A DNA stretch of 64,000 nt, from assembly GCA_965279075.1 (NCBI GenBank), contig CBDIHI010000003.1, positions 27,640 through 91,639 on the forward strand, written 5' to 3'. The stretch's first letter is position 1. Each line of letters opens with the position of its first letter. The translations under genes and the position numbers were made by a program. The stretch comes from SZAS-79 sp965279075. Lineage in GTDB: Bacteria; Pseudomonadota; Gammaproteobacteria; Burkholderiales; SG8-39. This document shows, in pieces, positions 50,149-58,742 of the stretch. The notes under the pieces were generated by a model. The model searched no databases. It was given only the letters and a program-made list of their open reading frames with translations, and was not told the origin of the DNA.

Positions 50149-50855
50149 GTTTTTTCCGGCTTTTCGCCGAAGTAGCCTGGCGCGATCTCGTGCGCGAGGC
50201 AGGCGGGGGACCTGTAGCCGGGCATCGTGTGGCCGCCGGCGGGCGCCTCGAGCAGCGCCAGTGTCCCGTCCACGCGCTCGTACACGCCGCGCTCCGTGAC
50301 GACGTAATCCATCGGGATGTCGTATGGCTGCGGGTGGATTGTGTCGAGGCGCGCCAGTTCGTAGGTCACGCCGATGGCGACGGTCGCCTTCGGGTCGCCC
50401 GCGCGCAGGCTCGCGAGCGTGCGGTCGAAGAATCCCCCACCGTAGCCGAGGCGGTAGCCGCCCGCGTCGAACCCGTTCATCGGCACCAGCGCGAAATCCG
50501 GCGCTACCGGATCGCCCGATTCAGGGTACGGGATGTCGTATACGCCCTTGGCCAGCACATCGCCGGGTTTCCACAAACGGAAGATCAGCGGCTGGCGGGG
50601 CGCAACGACGACGGGCAGCGCGGTCTTCGCGCCGCGTTCCCGCAGCTTGTGCGCGAGGAAGCGCGGGTCGTACTCGTTCTTGAAGGGCCAGCACATCGCG
50701 AGCGTGCCGTGCGCGAGGCCGGGAAAAGCGCGTTCGATGTGCGTGTCGATGGCGAGGCGATGCGCATGCAGCGTGTCCGCATCGAGAGCAAGGCGCGACG
50801 CGACGAGGCGCTCGCGCGCGTCCTTCCGCCACTGTTTCAGGGCGTCCGGATCCAT
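50145..50855 (-). CDS. 5-formyltetrahydrofolate cyclo-ligase
   Basis: The 236-residue enzyme recycles 5-formyl-THF to 5,10-methenyl-THF with ATP. It has LVPMNGFDAGGYRLGYGGGFFDRTLA, the nucleotide/folate-binding signature. The C-terminus carries an extra segment of about 30 residues (GYRSPACLAHEIAPGYFGE) beyond the usual end. It is divergent from slt. Confidence 0.95.
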   Translation of the reverse strand: MDPDALKQWRKDARERLVASRLALDADTLHAHRLAIDTHIERAFPGLAHGTLAMCWPFKNEYDPRFLAHKLRERGAKTALPVVVAPRQPLIFRLWKPGDVLAKGVYDIPYPESGDPVAPDFALVPMNGFDAGGYRLGYGGGFFDRTLASLRAGDPKATVAIGVTYELARLDTIHPQPYDIPMDYVVTERGVYERVDGTLALLEAPAGGHTMPGYRSPACLAHEIAPGYFGEKPEKT

Positions 50856-50863
50856 GTCCGATC

Positions 50864-50893
50864 GCTTGGGCGGAGGAGGCGCTGTGTTATTCT
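50864..50893 (+). promoter_or_regulatory. Candidate slt promoter giving a leaderless transcript
   Basis: TTGGGC and TATTCT are 16 bp apart, and TATTCT ends six bases before the slt ATG at 50900. If used, transcription would start at about the A of ATG. Confidence 0.4.
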
Positions 50894-50899
50894 TTCCCT

Positions 50900-52852
50900 A
50901 TGATTCGGAAGCATTTTTGCACTATAGCATTGGCCGCTTTCGTGGCGGCCGCCCCCGCGCTTGCGGCTGCGCCGAAAGGCAATGGCACGAGCCCCGATGA
51001 GTTGATTGTTTCCGCGCAGGCCGCGTTTCGCGCGGGTGATGCACTCAAGCTGTCGCGCTACGCAGCCTCGCTCGAAGGCCACGTGCTGCTCCCCTACGTC
51101 GAGTACTGGCAGCTCAAGCTGCGGCTCGACGAAATGCCCTCGCCGGAAGTGCGGGCTTACCTTGCGAAGTATCCGGGCAGCTACCTTGCCGACCGCCTGC
51201 GCGCCGACTGGCTGAAGGAGCTCGGCAAGCGCCGCGACTGGCAGACGTTCGACCTCGAACTCGCGCCGCTCGTGGTCGACGACGCCGAGGTTCGCTGCTA
51301 CACGCTCGCGTCACGCCTCGCGCGCGGTGACGAAGGCACGCTGAACGAGGTCAGCCGCTATTGGCACGAGCCGAAGGACCTGCCCGAGGGCTGCGTCGCC
51401 GTGGCGGAGGCGGCCATCGCCAAGGGGCGCTTCACGGTGAAGCAGGTGTGGCGCAGGGTGCGCCTGCTGCTCGAAGCCGGGCAGATGACGCCCGCGCGCC
51501 GGACGATGGCCTACCTGCCCGCGGCCGACCGCCCGGACGAGAAGCTGCTGAACCTCGCGGCGACCGGTCCCGCAAAGCTGCTCGCGCGCCCACCCGAGGA
51601 CCTCACGAACCGTGGCCCTCGCGAGATGGTGCTGTTCGCCGTCGCGCGGGTCGCGCGCAACGACCCGCGCGTCGCCGCCGAGTTCGTGAACGGCAGCCTG
51701 GGCAGGAAGCTCTCCAACGACGATCGCGCCTACGTCTGGGGCCGCGTGGCGTTCGAAGCGGCCAAGCGCCTGCTCCCCGAGGCCAACGAATGGTACGGTC
51801 GCGCCGGAGATGCGGACTTCTCCGACGAGCAGCTCGCGTGGAAGGCGCGCGCAGCGTTGCGCGCGGGCGACTGGCCCGCCGTGGCCGCGGCCATCGACCT
51901 GATGACGGTCGAGGGCAATGCGGACAACGCGTGGCGGTACTGGTATGGACGCAGCCTCGCCGCGCAGGGCAAGGCGGACGGGGCCCGCGCCTACTACCTG
52001 CGCATCGCCGGCCAGCCCGATTTCTACGGCATGCTCGCGAGCGAGGAACTCGGCCAGCCGTTCGCGCTGCCGCCGCCGGCCCAGTCGACCGAGGAGCAGG
52101 TCTCCAAGGCGAAGGCCGTGCCCGGACTCGCGCGGGCGCTCGAACTGTTCCGCCTGAACCTGCGTACCGAGGGCGTCAGGGAATGGTTTTTCACGATCCG
52201 CGGCATGGCGGACGCGGACCTGCTCGCCGCCGCGGAACTCGCGCGTCGCACCGAGCTCTACGACCGCGCGATCAACACCGCCGATCGCACTGCCACCGTC
52301 CACGATTTCAGGCTGCGTTACCTCGCGCCCTTTCGCGAAACCTTCCGCGCGCAGTCGCAGGCGTTCGATGTCGAGGAGGCCTGGCTGTACGGGCTGACGC
52401 GGCAGGAAAGCCGCTTCATCGCCAACGCGAAGTCCTCCGCCGGCGCGCAGGGCCTGATGCAGCTGATGCCGGCGACGGCGCGCTGGGTGGCAAAGAAGAT
52501 CGGCCTCACGCTCGCGCCGGGCCGGGTCATCGAGGTCGACACCAACGTGACGCTGGGCGCGCGCTACGTGAAGCTCGTGCTGGACGACCTCGGCCACCCG
52601 GTGATGGCGTCTGCGGCCTACAACGCCGGCCCCGGCCGGGCGCGGCGCTGGCGCGACACCAAGCCGCTCGAAGGCGCCATCTACGCCGAGAGCATCCCCT
52701 TCAACGAGACGCGCGATTACGTGAAAAGGGTGATGGCCAACACCGTCTGGTACGCGGCGCTGCTGGAGGGCAAGACCGTGCCGCTCAAGGCGCGCATGGG
52801 ATTGATCCCCGCGAAGTCCTCCGCCGACAAGTTCAACGAAGACCTGCCATAA
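50900..52852 (+). CDS. slt: Soluble lytic murein transglycosylase
   Basis: The 650-residue periplasmic enzyme cleaves the MurNAc-GlcNAc bond to 1,6-anhydro ends. It has a signal peptide ending APALAAAP and a long superhelical U/L domain of helical repeats. The catalytic SLT domain (about 480-625) has the Glu in RQESRFIANAKSSAGAQGLMQLMPATA and AYNAGPGRARRW. No Shine-Dalgarno is visible before ATG. Confidence 0.96.
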   Translation: MIRKHFCTIALAAFVAAAPALAAAPKGNGTSPDELIVSAQAAFRAGDALKLSRYAASLEGHVLLPYVEYWQLKLRLDEMPSPEVRAYLAKYPGSYLADRLRADWLKELGKRRDWQTFDLELAPLVVDDAEVRCYTLASRLARGDEGTLNEVSRYWHEPKDLPEGCVAVAEAAIAKGRFTVKQVWRRVRLLLEAGQMTPARRTMAYLPAADRPDEKLLNLAATGPAKLLARPPEDLTNRGPREMVLFAVARVARNDPRVAAEFVNGSLGRKLSNDDRAYVWGRVAFEAAKRLLPEANEWYGRAGDADFSDEQLAWKARAALRAGDWPAVAAAIDLMTVEGNADNAWRYWYGRSLAAQGKADGARAYYLRIAGQPDFYGMLASEELGQPFALPPPAQSTEEQVSKAKAVPGLARALELFRLNLRTEGVREWFFTIRGMADADLLAAAELARRTELYDRAINTADRTATVHDFRLRYLAPFRETFRAQSQAFDVEEAWLYGLTRQESRFIANAKSSAGAQGLMQLMPATARWVAKKIGLTLAPGRVIEVDTNVTLGARYVKLVLDDLGHPVMASAAYNAGPGRARRWRDTKPLEGAIYAESIPFNETRDYVKRVMANTVWYAALLEGKTVPLKARMGLIPAKSSADKFNEDLP

Positions 52853-52859
52853 TTTCGGC

Positions 52860-53831
52860 ATGAAGATCCAGACGGTCCTGGTGGTCGGTGGCTCGGGTTT
52901 CGTGGGCCGGTACGTGGTGGGCCTGCTGGCCGCGCGCGGCCTGCGCGTGATCGTGCCCACGCGTCGGCGCGACCGGGCCAGGCACCTGATCCTGTTGCCG
53001 ACCGTCGACGTGGTCGAGGCCGACGTCAACGCGCCGGGCGTGCTCGAAGGCCTCGCCCGCGGTTGCGACGCCGCGATCAACCTGGTGGGCATCCTGCACA
53101 GCCGGCCGGCCGGCGTGGAAAGCGACGGCGGCAACCGCTACGGGCAGGATTTTTTCGAAGCCCACGTCGAACTCGCGCAGCGCCTCGTGTCGGTTTGCCG
53201 CGCGGCGGGCGTCAGGCGCCTCCTCCACATGAGCGCGCTTGGCGCGTCCCGCGACGCCCCCAGCGAGTACCTGCGCTCCAAGGGCGCCGGCGAGGACGCC
53301 GTGCTCGCGGCCGACGACCTGTCGGTCACGGTGTTCCGTCCTTCGGTCGTCTTCGGGCCGGAGGACCGCTTCCTGAACCTGTTCGCGCGCCTGTCCGCGC
53401 TCACCCCGGTGTTCTTCCTCGCGAGCCCCGATGCGCGCTTCAGCCCGGTGTACGTCGGCGACGTCGCGCAGGCTTTCGTGCGCGCACTCGAAGACGGCGA
53501 TTCGGCCGGCAAGCGCTGCGACCTGTGCGGGCCCGCCGAGTATTCCCTGCGCGACCTCGTGCGCTACGTGTGCCGCGTCACCCGCCGCACGCGGCTCGTC
53601 ATCGGGCTGGGCGGCGCCCTCTCCTGGGTGCAGGCCTTCGTCATGGAGAAGCTGCCCGGCCGGCTCGTCACGCGGGATAACCTGCTCTCGATGCGGGTGC
53701 CGAGCGTATCGTCCGAGGCGCTGCCCTTCGGCATCGTGCCGACCAGCCTCGATGCGGTGGTGCCGCTCTACCTCGGCCACGCCGCGCCGCGCGAGCGCTA
53801 CGGCGAGCTGCGCCTTAGAGCGCACAGATAG
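52860..53831 (+). CDS. Complex I NDUFA9-like / NAD(P)-binding epimerase-family protein
   Basis: The 323-residue atypical short-chain dehydrogenase has Rossmann motif VVGGSGFVGRYVVGLL at residues 8-23. The body follows the NDUFA9 subfamily (INLVGILHSRPAG, HMSALGAS, FRPSVVFGPEDRFLNLFARL), commonly found beside slt and cca in betaproteobacteria. The catalytic YxxxK is altered (SEYLRSKG), so a structural or quinone-related role is likely. A CATAAT ends six bases before ATG. I do not trust this as a promoter because it overlaps the slt stop. Confidence 0.9.
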   Translation: MKIQTVLVVGGSGFVGRYVVGLLAARGLRVIVPTRRRDRARHLILLPTVDVVEADVNAPGVLEGLARGCDAAINLVGILHSRPAGVESDGGNRYGQDFFEAHVELAQRLVSVCRAAGVRRLLHMSALGASRDAPSEYLRSKGAGEDAVLAADDLSVTVFRPSVVFGPEDRFLNLFARLSALTPVFFLASPDARFSPVYVGDVAQAFVRALEDGDSAGKRCDLCGPAEYSLRDLVRYVCRVTRRTRLVIGLGGALSWVQAFVMEKLPGRLVTRDNLLSMRVPSVSSEALPFGIVPTSLDAVVPLYLGHAAPRERYGELRLRAHR

Positions 53832-53837
53832 GCTTTC

Positions 53838-54491
53838 GTGAGCGGCCTGAAGCTCGTCGTAGGCAACAAGAACTACTCCTCCTGGTCGCTGCGCCCGTGG
53901 CTGGCGATGAAGGTGACGGGCATCCCGTTCGAGGAGATCCGCGTCCCGCTGTACGGACCCGAATCGAAAGCGAAGTTGCTGGCCTTCTCCCCGGCCGGCA
54001 AGGTGCCGTGCCTGATGGATGGGAACCTGCCCGTCTGGGACTCGCTCTCGATCCTCGAGTACCTCGCCGAGAGGCATCCGGGGCTGTGGCCCGGGGATCC
54101 GGCGGCGCGCGCGCATGCGCGCTCGATCTCGGCCGAGATGCATTCGGGGTTCGCGAACCTGCGCACCCACATGAGCATGAACATCCGCAAGCGCCATCCG
54201 GGCAAGGGCCGCACGCCGGAGTCGCTCGCCGACGTGGCGAGGATCGTCTCGATGTGGTCGGACTGCCGCGCGCGCCACGGCAAGGGCGGGCCGTTCCTGT
54301 TCGGCGCGTTCTCGGCCGCGGACGCGATGTACGCGCCGGTGGTGCTGAGGTTTCGCACCTACGAGGTCGAACTCCCGCCCGACTGCCGCGCGTACTCGGA
54401 GGCCATCCTCGCGTTGTCCGCGATGCGTGAGTGGATGGCCGCCGCGGTCGAGGAGACCGAGTCCCTCCCGCAGTTCGAGCCGTACGGCTGA
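53838..54491 (+). CDS. Glutathione S-transferase family protein
   Basis: The 217-residue protein has an N-terminal thioredoxin-like domain beginning KLVVGNKNYSSWSLRPWLAM (catalytic Ser/Tyr region), with GKVPCLMDGNLPVWDSLSILEYLAE binding glutathione, and an all-helical C-terminal domain. The start is GTG 53838. Substrate unknown. It lies between the NDUFA9-like gene and cca in the same direction. Confidence 0.92.
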   Translation: MSGLKLVVGNKNYSSWSLRPWLAMKVTGIPFEEIRVPLYGPESKAKLLAFSPAGKVPCLMDGNLPVWDSLSILEYLAERHPGLWPGDPAARAHARSISAEMHSGFANLRTHMSMNIRKRHPGKGRTPESLADVARIVSMWSDCRARHGKGGPFLFGAFSAADAMYAPVVLRFRTYEVELPPDCRAYSEAILALSAMREWMAAAVEETESLPQFEPYG

Positions 54492-54501
54492 CCGCGCCGC
54501 G

Positions 54502-55623
54502 ATGCAGGCCTATGTCGTCGGCGGCGCGGTGCGCGACGAATTGCTCGGCCTGCCGGTCGTCGATCGCGACTGGGTGGTGGTGGGCGCGACGCCCGAGCAG
54601 ATGACGGCGCTGGGGTACACCCCCGTCGGACGCGATTTCCCGGTGTTCCTGCATCCCGAGACGCACGAGGAATACGCCCTCGCCAGGACCGAGCGAAAGA
54701 GCGGCCGCGGCTACAAGGGCTTCACCGTCTACGCGGCGCCCGACGTCACGCTTGAGGACGACCTCGCCCGGCGCGACCTGACCATCAACGCGATGGCGCG
54801 CACGGCGGACGGCCGGATCGTCGACCCGTACGGCGGGCAGGCCGACCTGGAGGCGGGCGTGCTGCGGCATGTAGGCGAGGCATTCCACGAGGATCCCGTC
54901 CGGATCCTGCGCGTTGCGCGGTTCGCCGCGCGGTACCGCTTCCGCGTGCATGACGAAACCATGGCGATGATGGCGCGCATGGTCGAGGTCGGCGAGGCCG
55001 ACCACCTCGTCGCCGAGCGCGTCTGGCAGGAGTTCGAGCGCGGCCTCGGCGAAGCGCACCCGCACGAGCAGTTCATGGTGCTGAAGAAGTGCGGCGCGCT
55101 GGCGCGGCTGATGCCGGAGATCGACGCCATCGTGCGCGGTGAGCGCGGCGACGGAGTGCTCGATGCCCTCGAAAGGTCCGCGGCCGGGGGCGCCCCGGTC
55201 ACGGTACGTTTCGCGATCATCGCGTGGTTCGCCGGGGCGGGGGCCGAGGCAGGCCTGCGAACGCTGTGCGACCGGCTGCGCGCGCCGGTCGACGAGCGCG
55301 AGATCGCGGTGCTCGCTTGCCGCTGCAAGCCCGGGATCCTCGGCGCGGGACAGTCCGGTGCGGAGGACCTGCTGCAACTGATCAAGCTTGCCGACGCCCT
55401 GCGCCGCAAGGCGCGCTTCGACAACCTGCTGCGGGCCGGGCACCTGGCGGAGCCTGCGCTGGTCGGCAGCGCCCTCGTCGCGCGCATCGGGACGGCCCTC
55501 GAAGCCGCCAACTCGATCGACGGGGGCGAAGTCGCGGCGCGTGCCGCCACGCCCGCCGGCATTCCCGCCGCGATCGACGCCGCGCGGCTCGAGGCGATCC
55601 GCGCGGCGCTGAAGGCTGCATGA
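54502..55623 (+). CDS. cca: CCA-adding tRNA nucleotidyltransferase
   Basis: The 373-residue enzyme adds or repairs the 3' CCA of tRNAs. VGGAVRDELLGLPVVDRDWVVVG opens the head domain, with RRDLTINAMA and EDPVRILRVARFAARYRF following. It ends after the body domain with no C-terminal HD phosphohydrolase domain, so it is shorter than the E. coli type. ATG 54502 gives the standard N-terminus. Its stop overlaps the next start (ATGA). Confidence 0.95.
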   Translation: MQAYVVGGAVRDELLGLPVVDRDWVVVGATPEQMTALGYTPVGRDFPVFLHPETHEEYALARTERKSGRGYKGFTVYAAPDVTLEDDLARRDLTINAMARTADGRIVDPYGGQADLEAGVLRHVGEAFHEDPVRILRVARFAARYRFRVHDETMAMMARMVEVGEADHLVAERVWQEFERGLGEAHPHEQFMVLKKCGALARLMPEIDAIVRGERGDGVLDALERSAAGGAPVTVRFAIIAWFAGAGAEAGLRTLCDRLRAPVDEREIAVLACRCKPGILGAGQSGAEDLLQLIKLADALRRKARFDNLLRAGHLAEPALVGSALVARIGTALEAANSIDGGEVAARAATPAGIPAAIDAARLEAIRAALKAA

Positions 55624-56948
55624 AGGAGCGCTTCCTCCCCGGCCTCGTGCGCAACGTCTCCGCCGGCACGCGGCTCGCGCTGTTCCTGCCGGTGCGCTGG
55701 CTGCATTTCCGTGCGACGCCGGGACAGTTCGCATTGCTGGCCGGCTTCAACCTGATGGTCTGGGCGCTGTCGAGCACGTTGCAGGCCGGCAGCGGGACGC
55801 TCAACCCGCAGGCGATCGCGGTGTACCTGTCGCAGATCCCGCTGCTGCTGCTCGCCTCGCTCGCGATCGCGGCGATCCACGGCAACACGTCGCTCGCGAT
55901 GCTGCTCGCGGTCGCGCTCTCGGCAAGCGACCTGGCGTTCGAACTCGCGGGCCTCGCGGCCTTCGGGCCGGGGCTCGAACCCGCGATGCAGTTCGCCGGC
56001 TGGGGACTGTTCCTGCTCTGGGGCTGGGCGGTCGCCGTGCGGGCGACCGTCGTCTGTACAGGCGCGCCCTGGAGGGGACGCCGGACGCTGGCGTCCGCCA
56101 GCGTGGTCCTGGCGTTGATCGTGCTCTCGGTGGTGCTGTTGCCGCGCGTCGAGCTGTGGACGGCCGAGCCCGAAGCGGCCGAGGCGCCGTCGGAACTCGT
56201 GCGCGAGGAAGTGTTCCATTCCCAGGGCGAGCTGATCGAGCGCCAGCTCGCGGCGATCGAGGCCGGGCGCGAAGGCACGACCGAGCTCTACTTCGTCGGC
56301 TTCGCGCCGGACGGCAGCCAGGACGTGTTCCGCCGCGAGATGCGCTCGGCGAGGGCGATCGTCGAGCAGGCCTACGACGCGGGCCGACGGTCGATCTCGC
56401 TGGTGAGCAATCCCGCGACGCTCGCCGAGAACCCGATCGCGACCGCGACCAACCTGCGCCGGACGCTCGCGCACGTCGCGAAGCGCATGAACGCGGACGA
56501 GGACGTGCTGATGCTGTTCGTCACCGCGCACGGCGACGAAGGCTTCGGGCTTTCGGCCCACGCGCCGCCGCTCGACCTCGCGCCGGTGAACCCGACCGTG
56601 GTTGCGCGCGCGCTGAACGACGCGGGCGTCAAGTGGCGGGTGCTGGTGATCTCGGCCTGCTACTCGGGCGGCTTCATCGAGCCGCTGAAGGACGACAACA
56701 CGCTGATCATCACCGCTTCTGCCGCGGACCGGCGCTCGTTCGGGTGCGAAACGGGCAACGAATGGACCTATTTCGGGGAGGCCTATTTCAACCAGGCCTT
56801 GCGCGCAGCGCATTCCTTCATCGAGGCGTTCCCGCTGGCAGCGAGGTCGGTCGCGCAACGCGAGGCGTCGGAGGGACTGAAACCCCCGTCCAATCCGCAG
56901 ATTTTCGTCGGCAAGGCCATTGCCGAGAAGCTGCGCCAACTCAAATAA
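55620..56948 (+). CDS. Membrane-anchored C13 (caspase-like) peptidase
   Basis: The 442-residue protein begins with about five hydrophobic helices (residues 25-185). A soluble domain follows of peptidase family C13 (legumain/GPI-transamidase clan CD). The likely catalytic His is in MLFVTAHGDEG and the Cys in LVISACYSGGFIEPL, with the clan's hydrophobic stretches before each. NTLIITASAADRRSFGC continues the fold. Bacterial members are barely studied. ATG overlaps the cca stop, so the two are coupled. Confidence 0.88.
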   Translation: MKERFLPGLVRNVSAGTRLALFLPVRWLHFRATPGQFALLAGFNLMVWALSSTLQAGSGTLNPQAIAVYLSQIPLLLLASLAIAAIHGNTSLAMLLAVALSASDLAFELAGLAAFGPGLEPAMQFAGWGLFLLWGWAVAVRATVVCTGAPWRGRRTLASASVVLALIVLSVVLLPRVELWTAEPEAAEAPSELVREEVFHSQGELIERQLAAIEAGREGTTELYFVGFAPDGSQDVFRREMRSARAIVEQAYDAGRRSISLVSNPATLAENPIATATNLRRTLAHVAKRMNADEDVLMLFVTAHGDEGFGLSAHAPPLDLAPVNPTVVARALNDAGVKWRVLVISACYSGGFIEPLKDDNTLIITASAADRRSFGCETGNEWTYFGEAYFNQALRAAHSFIEAFPLAARSVAQREASEGLKPPSNPQIFVGKAIAEKLRQLK

Positions 56949-57138
56949 GCTTTCCAATCAGCCAGGCGAAGAGCGTCAGGATCAGCGTGCTCGCCAGGGG
57001 GAAAATGTAGGGCTTGCCGCGCAGCGTGAAGGCGAAGTCGCCGGGCATCCGGCCGATGCCGAAACGGCGCACGAGCCAGGGCATTGCGGCGGTCAGTACG
57101 ACCAGCGCGAGCACGGTGGTGAGGAGCCATTTCAGCAT
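56941..57138 (-). CDS. DUF2905 small membrane protein
   Basis: The 65-residue protein has two membrane helices around a conserved MPGDFAFTLRGKPYIFPLAST segment, the DUF2905 pattern. ATG 57138 is preferred over 57168 because it directly precedes the first helix. Function unknown. It converges with the C13 peptidase gene, with their ends overlapping by eight bases. Confidence 0.88.
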   Translation of the reverse strand: MLKWLLTTVLALVVLTAAMPWLVRRFGIGRMPGDFAFTLRGKPYIFPLASTLILTLFAWLIGKLI

Positions 57139-57191
57139 CGGTTCAGGATAAACTGCCGCCCTCCCCACAGCAAACCGGACCGAGCGTGACC

Positions 57192-57809
57192 ATGATCGAA
57201 CTGCACACGTGGACCACCCCCAACGGCCGCAAGGTATCCGTGATGCTGGAGGAATGCGGCCTGCCCTACACCGTGCACAAGGTGAACATCGGCCAGAACG
57301 AGCAGTTCAGGCCGGAGTTCCTCGCCATCAGCCCCAACAACCGCATCCCGGCCATCATCGACAGCGACGGACCCGACGGCAAGCCGATGCACCTCTTCGA
57401 GTCCGGCGCGATCCTCGTGTACCTCGCGGGCAAGACGGGCCGGTTCCTGCCGGCCTCGACGCAGGGCAAGTACGATGCGCTGCAGTGGCTGATGTGGCAG
57501 ATGGGCGGCGTGGGGCCGATGTTCGGGCAGGCGCACCACTTCCTGCGCGCGGCGCCCGAGCAGGTGCCCTATGGCATCAAGCGGTACGTGGACGAAGCGA
57601 AGCGCCTCTACGGCGTGCTCGACCGGCGCCTCGCCGAGGCAGCCTACATGGCGGGCGAATACTCGATCGCCGACATCGCGACCTACCCGTGGATCGCGCG
57701 GCACGAGTGGCACAAGGTCGACCTCGCCGAGTTCCCGAACGTGAAGCGCTGGTACGACACCATCGGCCGCCGGCCGGCGGTGGTGCGCGGGATGGCCGTG
57801 CCGGGCTGA
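57192..57809 (+). CDS. Glutathione S-transferase (Nu-class/YfcG-like)
   Basis: The 205-residue protein resembles YfcG/YghU-type Nu-class enzymes: IELHTWTTPNGRKVSVMLEECG with the Thr/Asn glutathione-site motif, NNRIPAIID, FESGAILVYLAGKTG, and a C-terminal helical domain with QMGGVGPMFGQAHHF. Such enzymes act as disulfide-bond reductases. ATG 57192 is preferred; GTG 57186 is two codons upstream in the same frame. Confidence 0.94.
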   Translation: MIELHTWTTPNGRKVSVMLEECGLPYTVHKVNIGQNEQFRPEFLAISPNNRIPAIIDSDGPDGKPMHLFESGAILVYLAGKTGRFLPASTQGKYDALQWLMWQMGGVGPMFGQAHHFLRAAPEQVPYGIKRYVDEAKRLYGVLDRRLAEAAYMAGEYSIADIATYPWIARHEWHKVDLAEFPNVKRWYDTIGRRPAVVRGMAVPG

Positions 57810-57819
57810 GGGCCGCGCG

Positions 57820-58704
57820 CTATTCGAAGGTCGCGTGCGCGCCGCGCAGCGCTTCTTCGGGGAGCGTGATGTTCAGTTGCCGGGCGGTGGAGGCGTTGAT
57901 CGAGTACACCAGCATGCGGGGCGGCCGCACCTCGCCCGCCACGCGCTCGCCCCGCGCGATCCGCAGCGCCATCGAGGCGCACTGCTCCGCCAGGTCCTTG
58001 TAGTCCCAGTCGAGGCCGGCGAGGGCGCCTGCCTTCGCCCACGAGCTGCTCATGCCGATCAGCGGGATCCGGTGCTGGTAGGAGAAGCGGATCAGCCTGG
58101 GCGCATTCTTCGCCGAATGGATCGAGAGGTCGTAGGTCGCGAGCAGCGCGTCGACTTCGTTGGCGAGCCGGTCGAGCTGCTTGTCGAGGTCGTTTTTTTC
58201 ATCGACCGGCTTGGCCACGATTTCCATGCCCGAGGCGGCTGCAGCGGCTTCTAGCGCGGCGAGGTCCTGGCGGTCGGCTTGCGGGCTGAACAGGACCCCG
58301 ACCTGCCTGGTGCGGGGGAGCAGGCGCTTCAGCAGGCCGATCCTGGCGCGCGCCGGATGGGTGAGGATCACCCCCGGCAGGCCGGAACGCTCGGTCGTCA
58401 GGCAGGACAGCGCATTGCCGGGCCGCGCGGCCGCGACGGTTGCCGCAAGCGCGCGGGCGCCCAGCGCGACATACACATCGGCGGGTGAGACGGTCCCCAT
58501 CCGCAGGGCCTGCGGCAGCATGGTTTCGGGCAACGAGATCGCCGCCAGGCCTGCGTTGCGGGCTGCTGCGCTCACCTCGGCAGTCGTCGCCTGGTACGGC
58601 GCGGAAGTGTTACCGCCGACCACCACGACCTGCTGGGCGTGCACCGACGCCACGACCAGGGTCGCGGACAGGAGGCAGAGCAGGTGGGCCGGAACGCGCA
58701 GCAT
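57820..58704 (-). CDS. ABC-type periplasmic binding protein (PF04392 type), no permease nearby
   Basis: The 294-residue protein has a signal peptide ending ASVHAQ. The mature part follows the ABC_sub_bind family: VTLTHPARARIGLLKRLLP, VGVLFSPQADRQDLAALEAAAAA and IRFSYQHRIPLIGMSSSWAKAGALAGLDWDYKDLAEQCA. No ABC permease or ATPase is in the window. It lies 38 bases downstream of the TonB receptor gene and is probably co-transcribed with it. Confidence 0.9.
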   Translation of the reverse strand: MLRVPAHLLCLLSATLVVASVHAQQVVVVGGNTSAPYQATTAEVSAAARNAGLAAISLPETMLPQALRMGTVSPADVYVALGARALAATVAAARPGNALSCLTTERSGLPGVILTHPARARIGLLKRLLPRTRQVGVLFSPQADRQDLAALEAAAAASGMEIVAKPVDEKNDLDKQLDRLANEVDALLATYDLSIHSAKNAPRLIRFSYQHRIPLIGMSSSWAKAGALAGLDWDYKDLAEQCASMALRIARGERVAGEVRPPRMLVYSINASTARQLNITLPEEALRGAHATFE

Positions 58705-58742
58705 TCAGCTTGGAACGCGGCCGGCGGTGTTCATTTTTCTGC

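Noticed and set aside
53809..53828. CGCACAGA at 53821-53828, resembling half of the regulon element
   Set aside because: The left half does not match. It overlaps the end of the NDUFA9-like gene and lies only 9 bases before the next start, outside the distance seen at the other sites.
53815..56957. Two long minus-strand frames opposite the GST, cca and C13 peptidase genes
   Set aside because: Antisense to three coupled plus-strand genes with clear motifs. The products are charged low-complexity sequence.
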